From assembly GCA_027596075.1 (NCBI GenBank), contig JADGJC010000074.1:65792-129791 (forward strand): a stretch of 64,000 nt of DNA, read 5' to 3'. This stretch comes from Rhizophlyctis rosea. Taxonomy: Eukaryota; Chytridiomycota; Chytridiomycetes; Rhizophlyctidales; Rhizophlyctidaceae. The translations under genes and the position numbers were made by a program. Positions 23,880 to 35,549 of the stretch are shown here, in pieces; position 1 is the first letter of the stretch, and each line of letters begins with the position of its first letter. The notes under the pieces were generated by a model. That model worked only from the letters and a program-made list of their open reading frames with translations, did no database searches and was not told where the DNA came from.

Positions 23880-25391
23880 TTAGCCGTGGGAATCTTTCCG
23901 TTTCCATATCTTGCCTTTTGCAAGATCTGATACCATCCTTCGAATTCTTCTACCCATTCCTCCGCCGGGTTTTGCAGGTTCCTCTACAGTAGTGCCCTCC
24001 ACCAACTCAACCTTCAGGACAGGATCCACAATCCACTTCCACCCAACCTTCCTCACTCCACCCTCCCCTGTCCGTACTCCATCCACACCAACAGGATACT
24101 CGATCACAGTGAAAAAGAACCCTTCCCCAGCCCCCTCCACCTCCTCATCCCTCAGCCCAAACGGCCGTGGCGACGCATATCTTTCCCACGTCCACTTTAC
24201 AGGATCCAACAGCACTTCATCATTGCAATGTGGGTGCGGTTCACGGAAGATCAAGAACTGGTCGTGGTGGTGGTCGATGTATTGGTATCCCCCGATGAAG
24301 CTGTGAAGGCACTGGAGGTTTGGTAGGGAGTATACGCAGCAAAGGGAGGTGTGGCCGTCCAGGCCTTTGGCACCGCAGAGGAGGATGAGGTGGAAGCGGG
24401 TGAGTTTCATGTTGTACACTCTGATGCTTCGAAGGGTACGTGGGAGGCGGAGAGTTGTAGGCGTGGGATTGAGCTTGGTGATTTGGATGAGATTGATTTC
24501 ATCTGACGATATGGGATTTTCCAAATTTGGGGGGTGTAGTTGGTAGGACGCTAAGAAGTGACGGTTGTAGCAAACTTTGTGGGAACGGTTGATGTTGAAC
24601 TCGAAGCGGTGGGAGGGGGTTTTCAGGTTTACGATGTGGATGATCCAGTGCCAGGAATCGTGCTCTGATGAGTTTGGGTTTGTTGTTCTCCTTTCTGTAC
24701 CGTAGAGAATGTGGTTGGTAGTGTCACTGCAGACGGTGTCCCAGATGATGGTATTGACTTCTGGTAGACGCGGCAAACAAGGAAGTAGGATGGAACGAAC
24801 TTTTGAGGTGATAGTGAAGGTGCGCGAAATATTCGCATTGGGGCCAACGACAGCTTGTATCAGATCGACCATGTTGCTGTGTTCTGTTGGTGGTGCTGTG
24901 TCGAAGATGCAAAATGTCTTTGGGAAACCGGATAGGAGTCTATGGTCAAGCCGGAGCCTGCCGGAGACGGGGCATTCGCTGACCGTGCTGCCGTCCGTGC
25001 ATTCGAATGCATCTGTGCAGTCTCGAATACACTTCTGCCCTTGATTTGTAATGACCTTCTGTTCCTTCAGCACTTCTTCTATAACACCCTCAATTCTGGT
25101 CAATTGTCTTGGGTTAGGCGTATTCCAAGCGAACCAGAGGCACGCAACGTCCTTCCATGTCTCATGGCCATCTCGAGTGGGAATGTAGTCATTGGGAAAC
25201 GCGAGGTGGAGCTTATACTTCCAGATAGTTGTGGTGTAAGTGAGACGGCTGGTGTCTCGCCAAAGTCGGCACACCTGTTCGCACTTCAGGGTTGTTGGAA
25301 CAGGAGTGCGAGCCAGAATTTCAGCGAGGAGGGAAGGGAAGCAGAGTGGGAGGGGGAGTGGCGGGGAGGTGGGTGTTTCTGAGCGAGACAT
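23880..25391 (-). CDS. F-box protein, single exon, about 503 aa
   Basis: An uninterrupted frame runs to TAG at 23880. An in-frame ATG lies upstream at 25520, but I choose 25391 (MSRSETPTSPPLPLPLCFPS) because the F-box follows directly: LLAEILARTPVPTTLKCEQV, CRLWRDTSRLTYTTTIWKYK. The rest has no recognised repeats, though beta-rich stretches (FEFNINRSHKVCYNRHFLAS, LCCVYSLPNLQCLHSFIGGY) recall propeller-like F-box partners. By family analogy it would recruit a substrate to an SCF ubiquitin ligase through Skp1. The C-terminus is basic (RRIRRMVSDLAKGKIWKRK). The lack of introns is unusual for this window. Confidence 0.7.
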   Translation of the reverse strand: MSRSETPTSPPLPLPLCFPSLLAEILARTPVPTTLKCEQVCRLWRDTSRLTYTTTIWKYKLHLAFPNDYIPTRDGHETWKDVACLWFAWNTPNPRQLTRIEGVIEEVLKEQKVITNQGQKCIRDCTDAFECTDGSTVSECPVSGRLRLDHRLLSGFPKTFCIFDTAPPTEHSNMVDLIQAVVGPNANISRTFTITSKVRSILLPCLPRLPEVNTIIWDTVCSDTTNHILYGTERRTTNPNSSEHDSWHWIIHIVNLKTPSHRFEFNINRSHKVCYNRHFLASYQLHPPNLENPISSDEINLIQITKLNPTPTTLRLPRTLRSIRVYNMKLTRFHLILLCGAKGLDGHTSLCCVYSLPNLQCLHSFIGGYQYIDHHHDQFLIFREPHPHCNDEVLLDPVKWTWERYASPRPFGLRDEEVEGAGEGFFFTVIEYPVGVDGVRTGEGGVRKVGWKWIVDPVLKVELVEGTTVEEPAKPGGGMGRRIRRMVSDLAKGKIWKRKDSHG

Positions 25392-26730
25392 GATAGCCGG
25401 GAGGGTGCAAGTGACGAATAAGTGTTGTAAGCGACCTAAACTACCTAAGGTTGGAGAAAGGGGGTGCTTGGGGACGATGGTGCGCAGCCATTGCCAGCCA
25501 GCCCATTGGCGTCCAAACATTGCTTACCTAATGAGATGATTTGTGATACCACAGAACACAGTGATGGTCGGACAAAGTGAGACAAGCTGCAGCTAAGCGG
25601 GCCGAGTGATGAGTGTGCGCCTCGCAGTGTGTGACTGTGTGTCCCACAACCCAGCTAGCAGAGCCAGCCTTTGCCCCATCAACAAGAATTTGGCCGGCCC
25701 GCCCAACGCCTGCTAGGCTGCTAGCTGTCACCGACTTTCCCTCCGTCCTATTTAATTAACGGCAGACTACTAAGAAGGCTGGTCTATAAGTCGTCGGAAG
25801 AGTTTGGTTTCTCTCTCGTTCTGCATCTTTCTTCACTTGCCGCCGGAACAGCTTTCTCGGCTTTTGTGGATCTGTCACCTGTCACTCGAAGTTCGTCTCG
25901 TGTCCAACGAAGAACGATAACGGCATGCTTGCAGATCTTTGTGTGGTAAGTAAATACTCTGGTTGTCAGATTGGTATTAGCGTCGACGCCATTGTGTTTG
26001 ACCGGAAAGAAGGGGGAGCCGTTTGCAATCGTGCTTGCAATCCTTGTGCCATGCGTTGTTGGTTGTCATATGTAGTTGATGCTTGCGCCTGCTCATGTTC
26101 ACGACATTTACTGTTTTTGGCGTTTTTCTTTCCTGGAAACGTTTTTCTTTTTTTCCATTTACAGTTTGAAAAGTAAAAGCTTCTCGTTATCGGATTTCGT
26201 TTTACCCTTTGTCCCACTTCAAACCTTTATCTTTTGAGTGTTTCCGGCAAGCACCCATTTTGACGAGGTGCGCTGGTGGTGAATGCGATTGACATTGTAG
26301 ACTTTATTTTCGGAGAGTTCGGCCTATTATTCCGTTCGCGGTCCCTTACCTCTTCTTTGCTATTTCTTTGCCTTTTCTGTATGCAGTCGTTCATTCGTCT
26401 GCTGAAAGAATCACCTGTTGTTCATTCAGCATCGTCCGTGCATCTCCTTCCAGGTAAAATATTGTTTACATGTGGCTTTCCCACATGGCTTTGCAAATTT
26501 GGGGATCGACGCATTTACGCCTTTGTCCGATCACTCAGCAGGTTGAACTTTGGGAGTCTTGATTCTCGTTTCCTGCGACGACTTGAGTGTTGTCGCTTTC
26601 GCAATCAGGTGTGTTTTGTCGGGTGTCCTGGACCAGTCAGCCAATATATCGTATTTTCCTTGCGCACTAATCAATCAGTTGCCCTCCTTCAGTCAAACTG
26701 CCATCCTTACTCCAACCCGTCATTGCCGTC
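25392..26730. promoter_or_regulatory. Promoter and long leader of the Nrd1-like gene
   Basis: 1.3 kb upstream of the four-RRM gene. TCTATAAG near 25783 is a TATA candidate. A T- and C-rich leader of about 900 nt may follow, with intron-like signals (GGTAAGTAAATACT near 25944; TTTCCATTTACAG near 26163) and a short upstream ATG at 25925. This suggests a spliced 5' UTR of several hundred bases; no transcript evidence is available. Confidence 0.4.
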
Positions 26731-28622
26731 ATGAAGCGCAGCAATGACTACGGGACCCAGCCGACGGTTGACAGCAACTACAAGAAACAACGCTTCAGCC
26801 CGCAGGGTCCTTACGGTTATCCTTTGAGTTCCGGTTCTCAAAATGGAGGTCCAAGCGTCGGATACGGTAGCGGGGATGTTTACGGGCAGTTCGGATCGAT
26901 GGGCCAGTATATGAGCGCCTTGGCGGGGATGGGGGGCATGGCGGGGATGGGAGGGCACCAGCAAACATCGGCAATGGCACAATATCAAGGATTATCGCCG
27001 AGCCAATACGCCGCCGCCAGCAATTCCTACTCACAATATCAGGCCGCTGCGAACGCCCAGTTCCAAGCTGCCCAAGCCGCCGCCGCAAACGCTCAGTACC
27101 AGGCCACCTCTTACGCCTCCGGGTTGACCTCGCTAGCGGCCACCATGCGCACCGTGTACCTCGGAAACCTACCTTCGCCTGTCAGTTACGAAGAAGTCAT
27201 CAACAACGTCAAGGGTGGGGCTTTGGAGCAAGTGAAGATCTTGGAAGAGAAGAACTGCGCTTTCGTCACCTTCGTTGAGGCCTCTGCAGCACAATCGTAC
27301 TACCAGGATGCTCAAGGGAAGCGATTGCAAATCAACAACCAAGAGGTCAAGATTGGGTGGGGGAAGCATTCGTCCATTCCTACGAACGTCTTGGCTGCCT
27401 TGCAAAACGGTGCATCCCGCAACGTCTTCATCGGAAACATCGATGATACCGTCACGGAACCCATGCTATTCCAGGAGTTCACCAAATTCGGGCCAATTGA
27501 TCAGGTCAAGATCTTGTCTGACAAGCGGATTGCGTTCGTCCACATGGCCAGCATTGGCGCTGCCATGAAAGCGGTTTCCAGTCTCCCCAATGACCCCCGA
27601 TGGGTTAACCGGCGTATCAACTACGGCAAGGACCGCTGCGCCTACAGCACCAAGAACGGCACCAGCTCCCCTACTGCCACCGGCGCTTCGACATCCAACT
27701 CCGTCGTCCCCTACGCGTACCCAACTGCGTTCAACCAAACCGGCATGCAGGGCGTTAGCTATGGGAATGTGCAATTCGATCCTTTCTCCACAAATGCTGC
27801 CGCTTTCACCAATGGTCAGGGTGCCGCCGCAGGAGCTAACCGGACGGTGTATCTTGGTGGTATCCATCCCGATGTCACGACGAAAGACCTGTGTGATGTG
27901 AGTTTATGTGCATCTTTTGTCATTTTCACAAATCTCAGTGGCTCATAATCATCTTATAGGTCATCCGTGGAGGGATTTTGCAAAACATCAAGTACATGCC
28001 CGACAAGAACATCGCCTTTGTTACATTCGTGGATCCCAATGCCGCTCTCGCATTCTACAACCGAGGTTCCTTTGAAGGTGTCGTACTGAAGGGCAAGCGT
28101 TTGAAGGTGGGATGGGGCAAAGCCACTCCATTGCCCAGTGCTGTGGCAAGCGCCGTCCAGGCGGGAGCCTCCCGCAACGTGTACATCGGCGCCATCGACG
28201 AAAGCATCACCGAAGACCGCCTCCGAAAAGACTTCAGCGACTTTGGCGACATCGAACTGGTCAACATCATCCCGGACAAAAACATCGGCTTCGTCAACTT
28301 CATCGACATCCTGTCGGCCGTGAAAGCGGTGGAAAGCATGAAGGTCAACCCGGACTACGCCCGCTACAAGATCAACTACGGCAAGGACAGGTGCGGCAAC
28401 CCCCCACGGCCCCCACGTGAATCCGCGGCGCAACGCGCGGCCAGTGTGTTGAACACACCGCCCGGTACCGATGCCACGTCCTTCCCCGTCGACTCCGTCT
28501 CCACCCCGCACGGCCATCCCCTTCCCAGCCCGCCCGGCATGGCGGTCCGAGAAGTCGGGCAGACCCGTGAGTCCATCTTGACGGGTGCTGGTATTTTGGC
28601 TAGCAGCGGTAGCTTTATTTGA
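26731..28622 (+). CDS. Four-RRM RNA-binding protein, Nrd1/Msa1-like
   Basis: Two exons (26731-27897, 27960-28622) in phase 0. A Gln/Gly/Ala-rich N-terminus (residues 1-135, with QYQAAANAQFQAAQAAAANA) precedes four RRMs: TVYLGNLPSPVSYEEVINNV, NVFIGNIDDTVTEPMLFQEF, TVYLGGIHPDVTTKDLCDVI and NVYIGAIDESITEDRLRKDF. RRM1 and RRM3 are followed by GWGK, and RRM2 and RRM4 by INYGKDRC. This architecture matches S. pombe Nrd1/Msa1, an RNA-binding regulator of sexual differentiation and cytokinesis genes. The C-terminal 80 residues are Pro/Ser-rich. The function in this organism is inferred from domain order only. Confidence 0.82.
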
Positions 28623-29272
28623 TTGGGGTTGAATATGTGGGGTAGGGGCTTTAGGGGGACTGGGTTGTTGCCATCGGCGGAGGTGATAGAGAGTTATTTG
28701 CAGCGGCGAGGGAGGGCAAAGTGCGAGAGCCTTCTTTCCCGAAATTTTCATGTAGTTTTCTTTGTCTCTGTATCTTTCTGTGTATGTGTTTTTCAACCTC
28801 TTTCTCCCCTTTTTTTACTTTTATTGATTTTGTTGGTTCTTTGTGGGGCAAAGTGTGTAGATGCCTTATTTTGTGGTTGCCAGGGGCTTTTTCCTTTCTT
28901 GCTTTGCGCATTGGGGCATTGGGTGGGGAACGTGCCACGCAACTTGTGGGTGTCGGGGCTTCGGGGATGATACCGTGTGTGTCCTTTTTTTGTACGGGGA
29001 TTAGATCATTTCATTTAGGAATACGTAGACATTTATTTTGCTAATCAGTATTTGCTGTCACCGCTGTGCACATCCGTCCCTAGCTATCGTAATGGAATGT
29101 TTGAGAAAGATAATTGGGTGCTATGTATCAGCCGATTGATCAGAAGAGTGGCACGGCCATGATTACGTCATCATCGGGCCAGCAGAAATCTTTCCCCAAC
29201 TCCACCTCACCTATTCCGTTTTCAACTTTCCCACACTCCCAGCCTTGTATTGGATAGTAACAACCTGTCGAT
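28623..29272. other. 3' flank of Nrd1-like gene and promoter of TMEM237-like gene
   Basis: Long T/G-rich 3' UTR-like sequence (28740-29040) followed by about 230 bp of promoter. No gene seen. Confidence 0.45.
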
Positions 29273-31601
29273 ATGGAAGCAGAGTCCCGTCCACCCATCA
29301 GTCCGGAAAGGGCTTCGCGAACGCCTCGATCTCATTCTCGTCGGACCAAGTCACAACATGCCAATGCTGAGAACACTGCATCATCATATGCGGAGACCTC
29401 CGCCACGGACACAGAACGAAGGCGAAAGAAGAAGAAAGTCATAGAACCACCCGACCAACCATCTGGAGCAACACCTTCCACCATCATTGCTGCTCCTCAC
29501 CTTCCCCAACCACAGCCATCTACAGATCTACCCACACAACCCACACCAAAACGCTCCAAATCAACCCAAAGATCAAAATCCCGCTCTCGCCCGAGCCGCC
29601 GAAACGCCCACCTGACTCCACTCGAAGATGGTGCGCCATCACCAACACCTGAACCACCCAACACTGAAACCCTCGCTCGTTCTCCCTCCAAATCACGGTC
29701 ACGTAGTGGCTTGAAGGCCAGTGCATTTGGGAGCGTTATGAGTGTTGGTGCTGATGAGGTGTGGGATGAGGAGGGTGGGAGGGTTTTAGATGAGAATGAG
29801 ACTGCTAGGGAGACGGAGACTGATTGGGAGAGGAAGGGTGGGAGGAGGAGGAAGGGGGTGGGGAGTCGGAGTTTGAGTGGGAGGAGTGGGCGGTGAGTAT
29901 TGGGTGCTTTTGCGGGACTGAGTGGATTTGTGATGAGATGTGGGGGTTGAAGTGGAACTAGCGTCCGTCTCATCCCATCTTTCTTACAAGCTCAGACACG
30001 GAGCTATCAAAGCAGAAGCCGAAGAAGCTTAAGCCGATTCAGTTGAAGTCGCCTACGACCGGTAAAGGGATCCTGACTTGCTAGGAAGCCCTCTTTTCAC
30101 GCACCATTAACATGTGGGAATCGACAGATGAAACCGTCACAATACATCCCACTGACATGTCACCACGGCGTGACCGACGGTCGAGAAGGGAAGAACTGGC
30201 CCCAGAGTTGGGATTTGGATCTGTGTATGGTAGTCAGATGATGTTTACTGTTCCGGAACCACCGCTTGAGGAGGTGGAAGAGGAGGAAGAGGAGGAAGAT
30301 GGACGGGAGGAAAGGTTTGGGAAGGGGGTTGATGCTGTTTTTGTTGATGGTTAGTTTGATATGGTGAATTTGTTTGCTTGCAATTCGGAACTATGTCACT
30401 AACGGTATCGCAACCAGAGGGAGGGATGTTCCGCAAGTCCGATGGACGCCGCCCATCACCCAGTGACGATCTAGAAGCTGCATTGAACGATCCATCATGG
30501 CTGGATACCAAGATGCTGCGTTTGGCTCGGGTAAATAATGAAGGAATGAATATGTTTGCACGTATCGCATCGACACCCTCCCACCAACCCCTCCCCACAT
30601 CCACAGCGCCTACACACGACCCTACACCGCCTCCTCCACACCCTCCACGGCCTCCTCTCCGGTTTCCTCCTCCTAACCCTCATCTTCCTCCCCTCCTTCA
30701 CTCCCCTCCCCCCTCCACCACCCCTCCCCTCCCAAGAAACATTCCCCCCACCACCAAACCAATCCACCCTCCTCCTCCCCAACGGCCTCTTCACCTTCCT
30801 AGCATACTACTCCTCCGCTGTCGGGGGTGTGCAAATTATCGGCAATATCCTGAGCACGGCCGGAATGCTGGACGCACTCGATGTTGTGGTTGGGATTGGG
30901 AGTCGGGGGAGGATGTTTAGTGAGAGGGAGAGGGTTGATAGGAGGTTTAGAGGGAGGGTTAGGTGGATGAAGGGTGTTATTCTTCTGTGTAGGTTTTTGT
31001 GTCGAAGATGCTCGTGCGGGACAGTCGTCAACTTGATAGGGAAAACTTATAATCATTGCAGCAGGAACGATTCAATACCTCTCGACTATTCTCATTACGC
31101 CCATTGATGATCGTCTGAACATGTCACAGAAAGGACCGTATCCCGATCACTATGGTGGTCCGTATTGGTAAGCATTTACAGTTGCCATCATTTGCGTACC
31201 GCTATGTTGTGCTTTGTTGATTGCTGAGAACATCGCATTAATGGATGATTCACTAGTTTCAACTGACATGTCTTGTCTCCTTCAGGTACACTACACTCAC
31301 TGCTCTATACAATCCTGCACTCAATACAGACCTGACACGCTGGCGTGTGCTGAATCTGATACGCGGACTGGCGGGTGTTGTAGGGTGGGTCTGCATCCGC
31401 TGGGATAGGGCGCAGACACATGGTGGGCGAGTGAAGGAGGAAATCATCATCAGCCGAGGGGAAGGGTTGAGGCCCAGACGACGAAATATTGTCGGGCCCG
31501 CCACTCGAGAAAGCGTTTTATTGGGACGAAGTCAAAGTGTGGGTTCGAGTGCCGACAAGGTTGGCGCATTGGATTCGGTCATGACGCTCAATCATTTTTG
31601 A
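29273..31601 (+). CDS. TMEM237-like ciliary transition-zone protein
   Basis: Seven exons (29273-29892, 29991-30061, 30128-30349, 30417-30530, 30607-30988, 31062-31167, 31286-31601), phase-checked. The first 300 residues are disordered, basic and Ser/Pro-rich (MEAESRPPISPERASRTPRS, KRSKSTQRSKSRSRPSRR), then acidic. The C-terminal half has four hydrophobic segments: LLSGFLLLTLIFLPSF, FTFLAYYSSAVGGVQIIGNI, VRWMKGVILLSGTIQYLSTI and WRVLNLIRGLAGVVGWVCI. Order, spacing and the helix-3/loop sequence (LITPIDDRLN) resemble TMEM237, a membrane protein of the ciliary transition zone. That assignment is from pattern only. If right, it marks a flagellated fungus. A Ser-rich tail ends VMTLNHF. Confidence 0.6.
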
Positions 31602-31737
31602 AAAGGCCCGCAAACCAATAAACCAACTTCCCACGCGCATGTTATCCGATTGTGTTTCAGGCTTGATTAATGTTATGCTAGTAGTTACATATTGTTCATA
31701 CTATCTCAATCTATGGATTGGAGATCTAAAAAGGTAT

Positions 31738-33002
31738 CTATTGGAGGAAAAGTTCCTTGAGGATACGGATGGTGTCGGCGGGGGATTGGACGGCGTGACC
31801 GGTGATCCGCTCGTGGTTGTAAATCTCGTAGTCGTTGCCGCCCTGCAGTAAACCATTCAATACCGGTTGATGACATCGGCCCATGGTCTCCACAAGTTAC
31901 GCGGTGCATACCTTGAAAGTCTTGTCACCGAAGAAGTGAATTTCGGTGAAGTTCTCCTTTGCAAGATGGTTCAAGCAGTAAGTCTGGGACCAGACGTATG
32001 GTAAGAATACTTCATTCGGCAAGCACAATCACGGCCACGAGATGATCACCTTATCCCATCCGGTGGGGAATACGTCGAAGGAGATTTGACCACCAATAGA
32101 GTATGTCAAACTGTAGTTGCCGAACTCGGCCTTCAATGCCTCAACAAATTTCTCACGGATCTTGTGCTCCTTGTCGTACACTTCGTATTCGTCACGCTCG
32201 GCGTGCCTGCATTAAAAGTTTCATTAGCATCCGACGTCGATGGGCAATCATCAGAAAGCCTCCAAACTATACGTACGAGCAGTTACGGCCAATGGGGGAG
32301 ATGTTGATCATACCGTTGCGGAATTCAATGAAGGTACCACTGTGGCATGTTGCATGTTAAGAAATCGGAATTCGACAAGAATCGCAAAGACTTATACGAA
32401 CCGCTTCTTAGGGATGTCAAGATCGGCAATGTACTTCAAAACAAAGTTGGCAAGCTTCTTGTAAGGCTCCTCTCCAAGCCATCCAATGAAGCTCTACGGG
32501 AGCGGGGATCAGATACATGAAACATCAAGTCTGTTCAACTGGCGCCACACATACCTGGGATGCAAGTTGTTGACCCTTACGGTAGGCGGTCAAACCGTTT
32601 TCAGAGAAACAGTAGTCGAAGTCCTCAATGCCTTTAGGGTGTCATATCGACTGTCAGAAACGAGCAAGGGCACCATCAATGGCAAAGGAGTACACATACA
32701 GGACTCCCCAAGCTGTTCCTTCTGCTTGCTAAGATCAGATCCACCGACAAAACCAATTACGACCTTCTTCCGGAGGTCCGCCAAGACTTGCTTCATCTCG
32801 GGGGAGACATCCTGGTTGGAGATCGCAAAGTGAGATCGGTGGTATGGGTGTTCGGGACCGTTGGATAAGAGGTGAGAACCAGAGCACATTGCCCTCAGGT
32901 ATTATGCCCATCAACACCAACCTTACGAGCGGGGGTCAAGGTGCCGTCGACGTCGAAGAGGACAAGGGTGGTGGGTTGTGCGCGGTCGCTCCACTCGGCC
33001 AT
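31738..33002 (-). CDS. SEC53: Phosphomannomutase (Sec53/PMM)
   Basis: Converts mannose-6-phosphate to mannose-1-phosphate for GDP-mannose, protein glycosylation and GPI anchors, in the cytosol. About seven exons. It starts [20 protein letters not shown] with the HAD nucleophile motif [10 protein letters not shown]. Next come [57 protein letters not shown], the cap, and the C-terminal motifs [20 protein letters not shown] and [16 protein letters not shown]. It ends RILKELFLQ. All active-site motifs are present. Upstream (33003-33543) is the divergent promoter shared with the small basic-protein gene. Confidence 0.94.
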
Positions 33003-33543
33003 TTTCTCAACTATTGTGGGTGGTTGGGTACGTGTGAAGATACGGCGACTCGAGAAGAATCGGTTGAGTGAGCGCTGGTAGAACCGGGATGGAGTGAGGA
33101 GAGGAGGCAGGATTGATGTTGGTTGTTGCGAAAGATCGGGGTCAAAGGGAGAAAGAGGAAAGGCCAGGACTTGCGTCAGTTATGAAGGGTCCCACAGTCC
33201 CAGAGAGCGAGCGGCTATGGCGAGCCCCAGGTCCAAGTTGGGGCAAGAGTGTGACACGAAACGGGCGAGAGTGGCCGCAATGTGGCTGAAGAAGGTGAGT
33301 GCACACCTCCGATTGGGCAGCATGAAAGTCGAACGTGGCCACGCATCAGGATTGCCCATTTGGGTCATAGAGATCAGACTGCGCCATTTGCCGATTGTGG
33401 CGTGGCGCAGCAATGAGTCTTTATTTTGGGGGGCAACCCCCAGACTCCCCGCTCACTCCCATTTCCTAAATTACTTACCACCTGCAACGTCTCTCTCGGC
33501 ATAACGATACTTATCATTTTCCGAGTCATCAAACATTCACAAT
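33003..33543. promoter_or_regulatory. Divergent promoter, SEC53 / small basic protein
   Basis: 541 bp between divergent starts; must hold both promoters. No recognised element beyond a CCCCAGACTCCCC stretch near 33441. Confidence 0.35.
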
Positions 33544-33982
33544 ATGGGAAAGTCCGCGAAGTTTCACAAAATCGGCCAGACAAAGGTGCGTCTTGTACTC
33601 AAAGTGCCCGTCGATTTTGCAAATGATTTTCGGATTGACTCATTAACATTCAAATCAACAGAAAGAACGTGATCAGATCAAAATAGCAAAGAACTCGCGT
33701 GTGACGAAGCCCGATGCACCAACTTCCTCAAAAGTGAAAAAGGCCCTAAAAGCACAGGGAGCACCCAAACCCGCAGCGGCCAAATCAATCATCAAGAAGT
33801 CCCAAGTAAAGCCAAAGGAAGCAGACGGGGATGTCCAGATGGGTAACACTTCAGCTGGACCCTCCGCACCATCACAGCCAAAAAAGCACGTTCTCGACGG
33901 CCGAGTGGACTACGTCTCTCTGATGTCCTCACGCCGTTCTGGTGCGCAGCTAAAGAAAAAGATGATCGGAACCGCCAAGTAG
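33544..33982 (+). CDS. Small basic Lys-rich protein, 120 aa
   Basis: Two exons (33544-33585, 33662-33982), GTGCGT donor, AACAG acceptor, in phase. It begins MGKSAKFHKIGQTKKERDQI and is rich in Lys, Ala, Pro and Ser. The N-terminus resembles short fungal proteins with a conserved MGKSAKF start. The end is compact and possibly conserved (LDGRVDYVSLMSSRRSGAQL). It has no membrane segment, and the charge suggests a nuclear or nucleolar RNA-associated role, but I cannot name the family. Confidence 0.6.
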
Positions 33983-34217
33983 TCAGAATAGCCCTTCCTG
34001 TATACCACATTCCATCGCATATCATCTCTTGTATCCATCACGATTCTTGTACATAGTTTCTTCAGTCCATCAGGTTCAATTAGACTATCTTATATATACA
34101 ATAGAAACTTTACATACAGTATAAGGCGGATCACAGATTACCGCTTGCTAAGGACAACGAACTATCTAATTACATTCACAAAGCTTGGGGGTATAAATAC
34201 TCGACTTCGTAACAACA

Positions 34218-34808
34218 ATACTACACTCTGATAGGACTAATAGGCGATATGGGCTCGATGTAAGACTGCGTATACGAAACTGGAGGGGCGGTAGCCACCT
34301 GCGGAACAAAGCGCATCCCATTCCCATTGCTGCCTTCACTTCCCACACCTGCATCCCACCGGGACAAGCTCTGACCTCCAATGCCGAGACTGGTGTCGCC
34401 CGGCCACCGCCGGTGATTCAATGGGTTATTCCCAGCACCGCGCGCAGACCGCGCCATAGAATCGTCGTGGGTGGATGAGCGGACTTTGCGGAAGATGTAG
34501 ATGACGAGAGTGAGGGATCCCAATAGGAGGAGACTGCCGTTTATGATTGGTGGTATAATGGATATGGGTAAGTTATCCCCACTGTCGGTTGTAGGGATGG
34601 TGAGGGCAGCGCGAGCGTACGTTGGTTCCGGCGTCGGGGTGGTTCTGTAGGAAGTTGACGTTTCGGTGCTTGGCGTGGAAGAACTTGGTGAGGACGATGA
34701 GGCTCTGAATTCAATTCCTTCAGCATTCGGTGCCGCATTGGCCGTCGTTTGCAGGTTTGCAGATGAGCTTGGCGTAGCGCTGGAGAGTGGTGCGGGTATT
34801 GCGGGCAT
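34218..34808 (-). CDS. Single-pass membrane protein with Ser/Thr-rich ectodomain
   Basis: One exon of 195 codons. No signal peptide; residues 1-80 are Ser/Thr/Pro/Ala-rich (SSSSPSSSTPSTETSTSYRT) and probably O-glycosylated. One transmembrane helix follows at about residues 84-108 (IIPPIINGSLLLLGSLTLVI), with a basic stop (FRKVRSS) and a cytoplasmic tail of about 85 residues ending IEPISPISPIRV. The layout resembles fungal wall-stress sensors (Mid2/Wsc style) and Axl2/Skg6-type helices, but sequence identity cannot be judged. Hypothetical, with topology supported. Confidence 0.55.
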
Positions 34809-35549
34809 GTGTCTTGCTGATGGTTTATGATCACTTTCGCATAATGGCAGAAGATGGGGAGGTTCGACGGACGGCCCATGGAAGGCAATCGCGGCTCATA
34901 GGGATCATGCAAAAGTTGAAGCTTTTAGTGGGCTGAAAGTCATATTTATTCCCTTTTGAATATGGAAAGCACAGCTTTGTCTACGACTACGACGTTGGGG
35001 TTCAATCAATTCATATCTGATCGATGCACTTGCATCTTTTGGTACACCCTCTGTGTCAGGTGGGTTTGCAGCGACAACTCTGAGAACTCAAGAGGAAAGA
35101 AATGAGTGGATGCAAATCAAAACTGTTCCTCTGCATTCACTTTCATAAGAACACCAGGCGCGCGCGGATTCGAATTTTCGGCAAATCGTCTTGAAAGTCA
35201 GGAAGACTTCTCCCAAGGGCTAGACATCAGCAAAGTGTCCAGATCCTTATCTCGTATCAACGCGTTGGGCTGGATTTCGAAAAGCCCTTGTGACAAATGG
35301 CGGCACAGTCACGAGCTTTGGTGTCCACCTTGACAGGTGCGCGAGGGTCTCCGCACGTGTGCGCCGGGTTATGCTGCATCTAAGGTCTCATCATCTTCCA
35401 ATAGCGCAACGACGATGACGGAGAATACCAAGGGCCATATACTGCTTCAATGGATGCACATATTACATCGCTCTTATAATTGAATTTAGATATAAATGCA
35501 CCGCATCTATCAACTTTCCACCTCTCCGATTCAATCCACCACCCCGCTA
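34809..35549. other. Intergenic region
   Basis: About 740 bp between two minus-strand genes. No gene, RNA or repeat is apparent. Confidence 0.45.
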
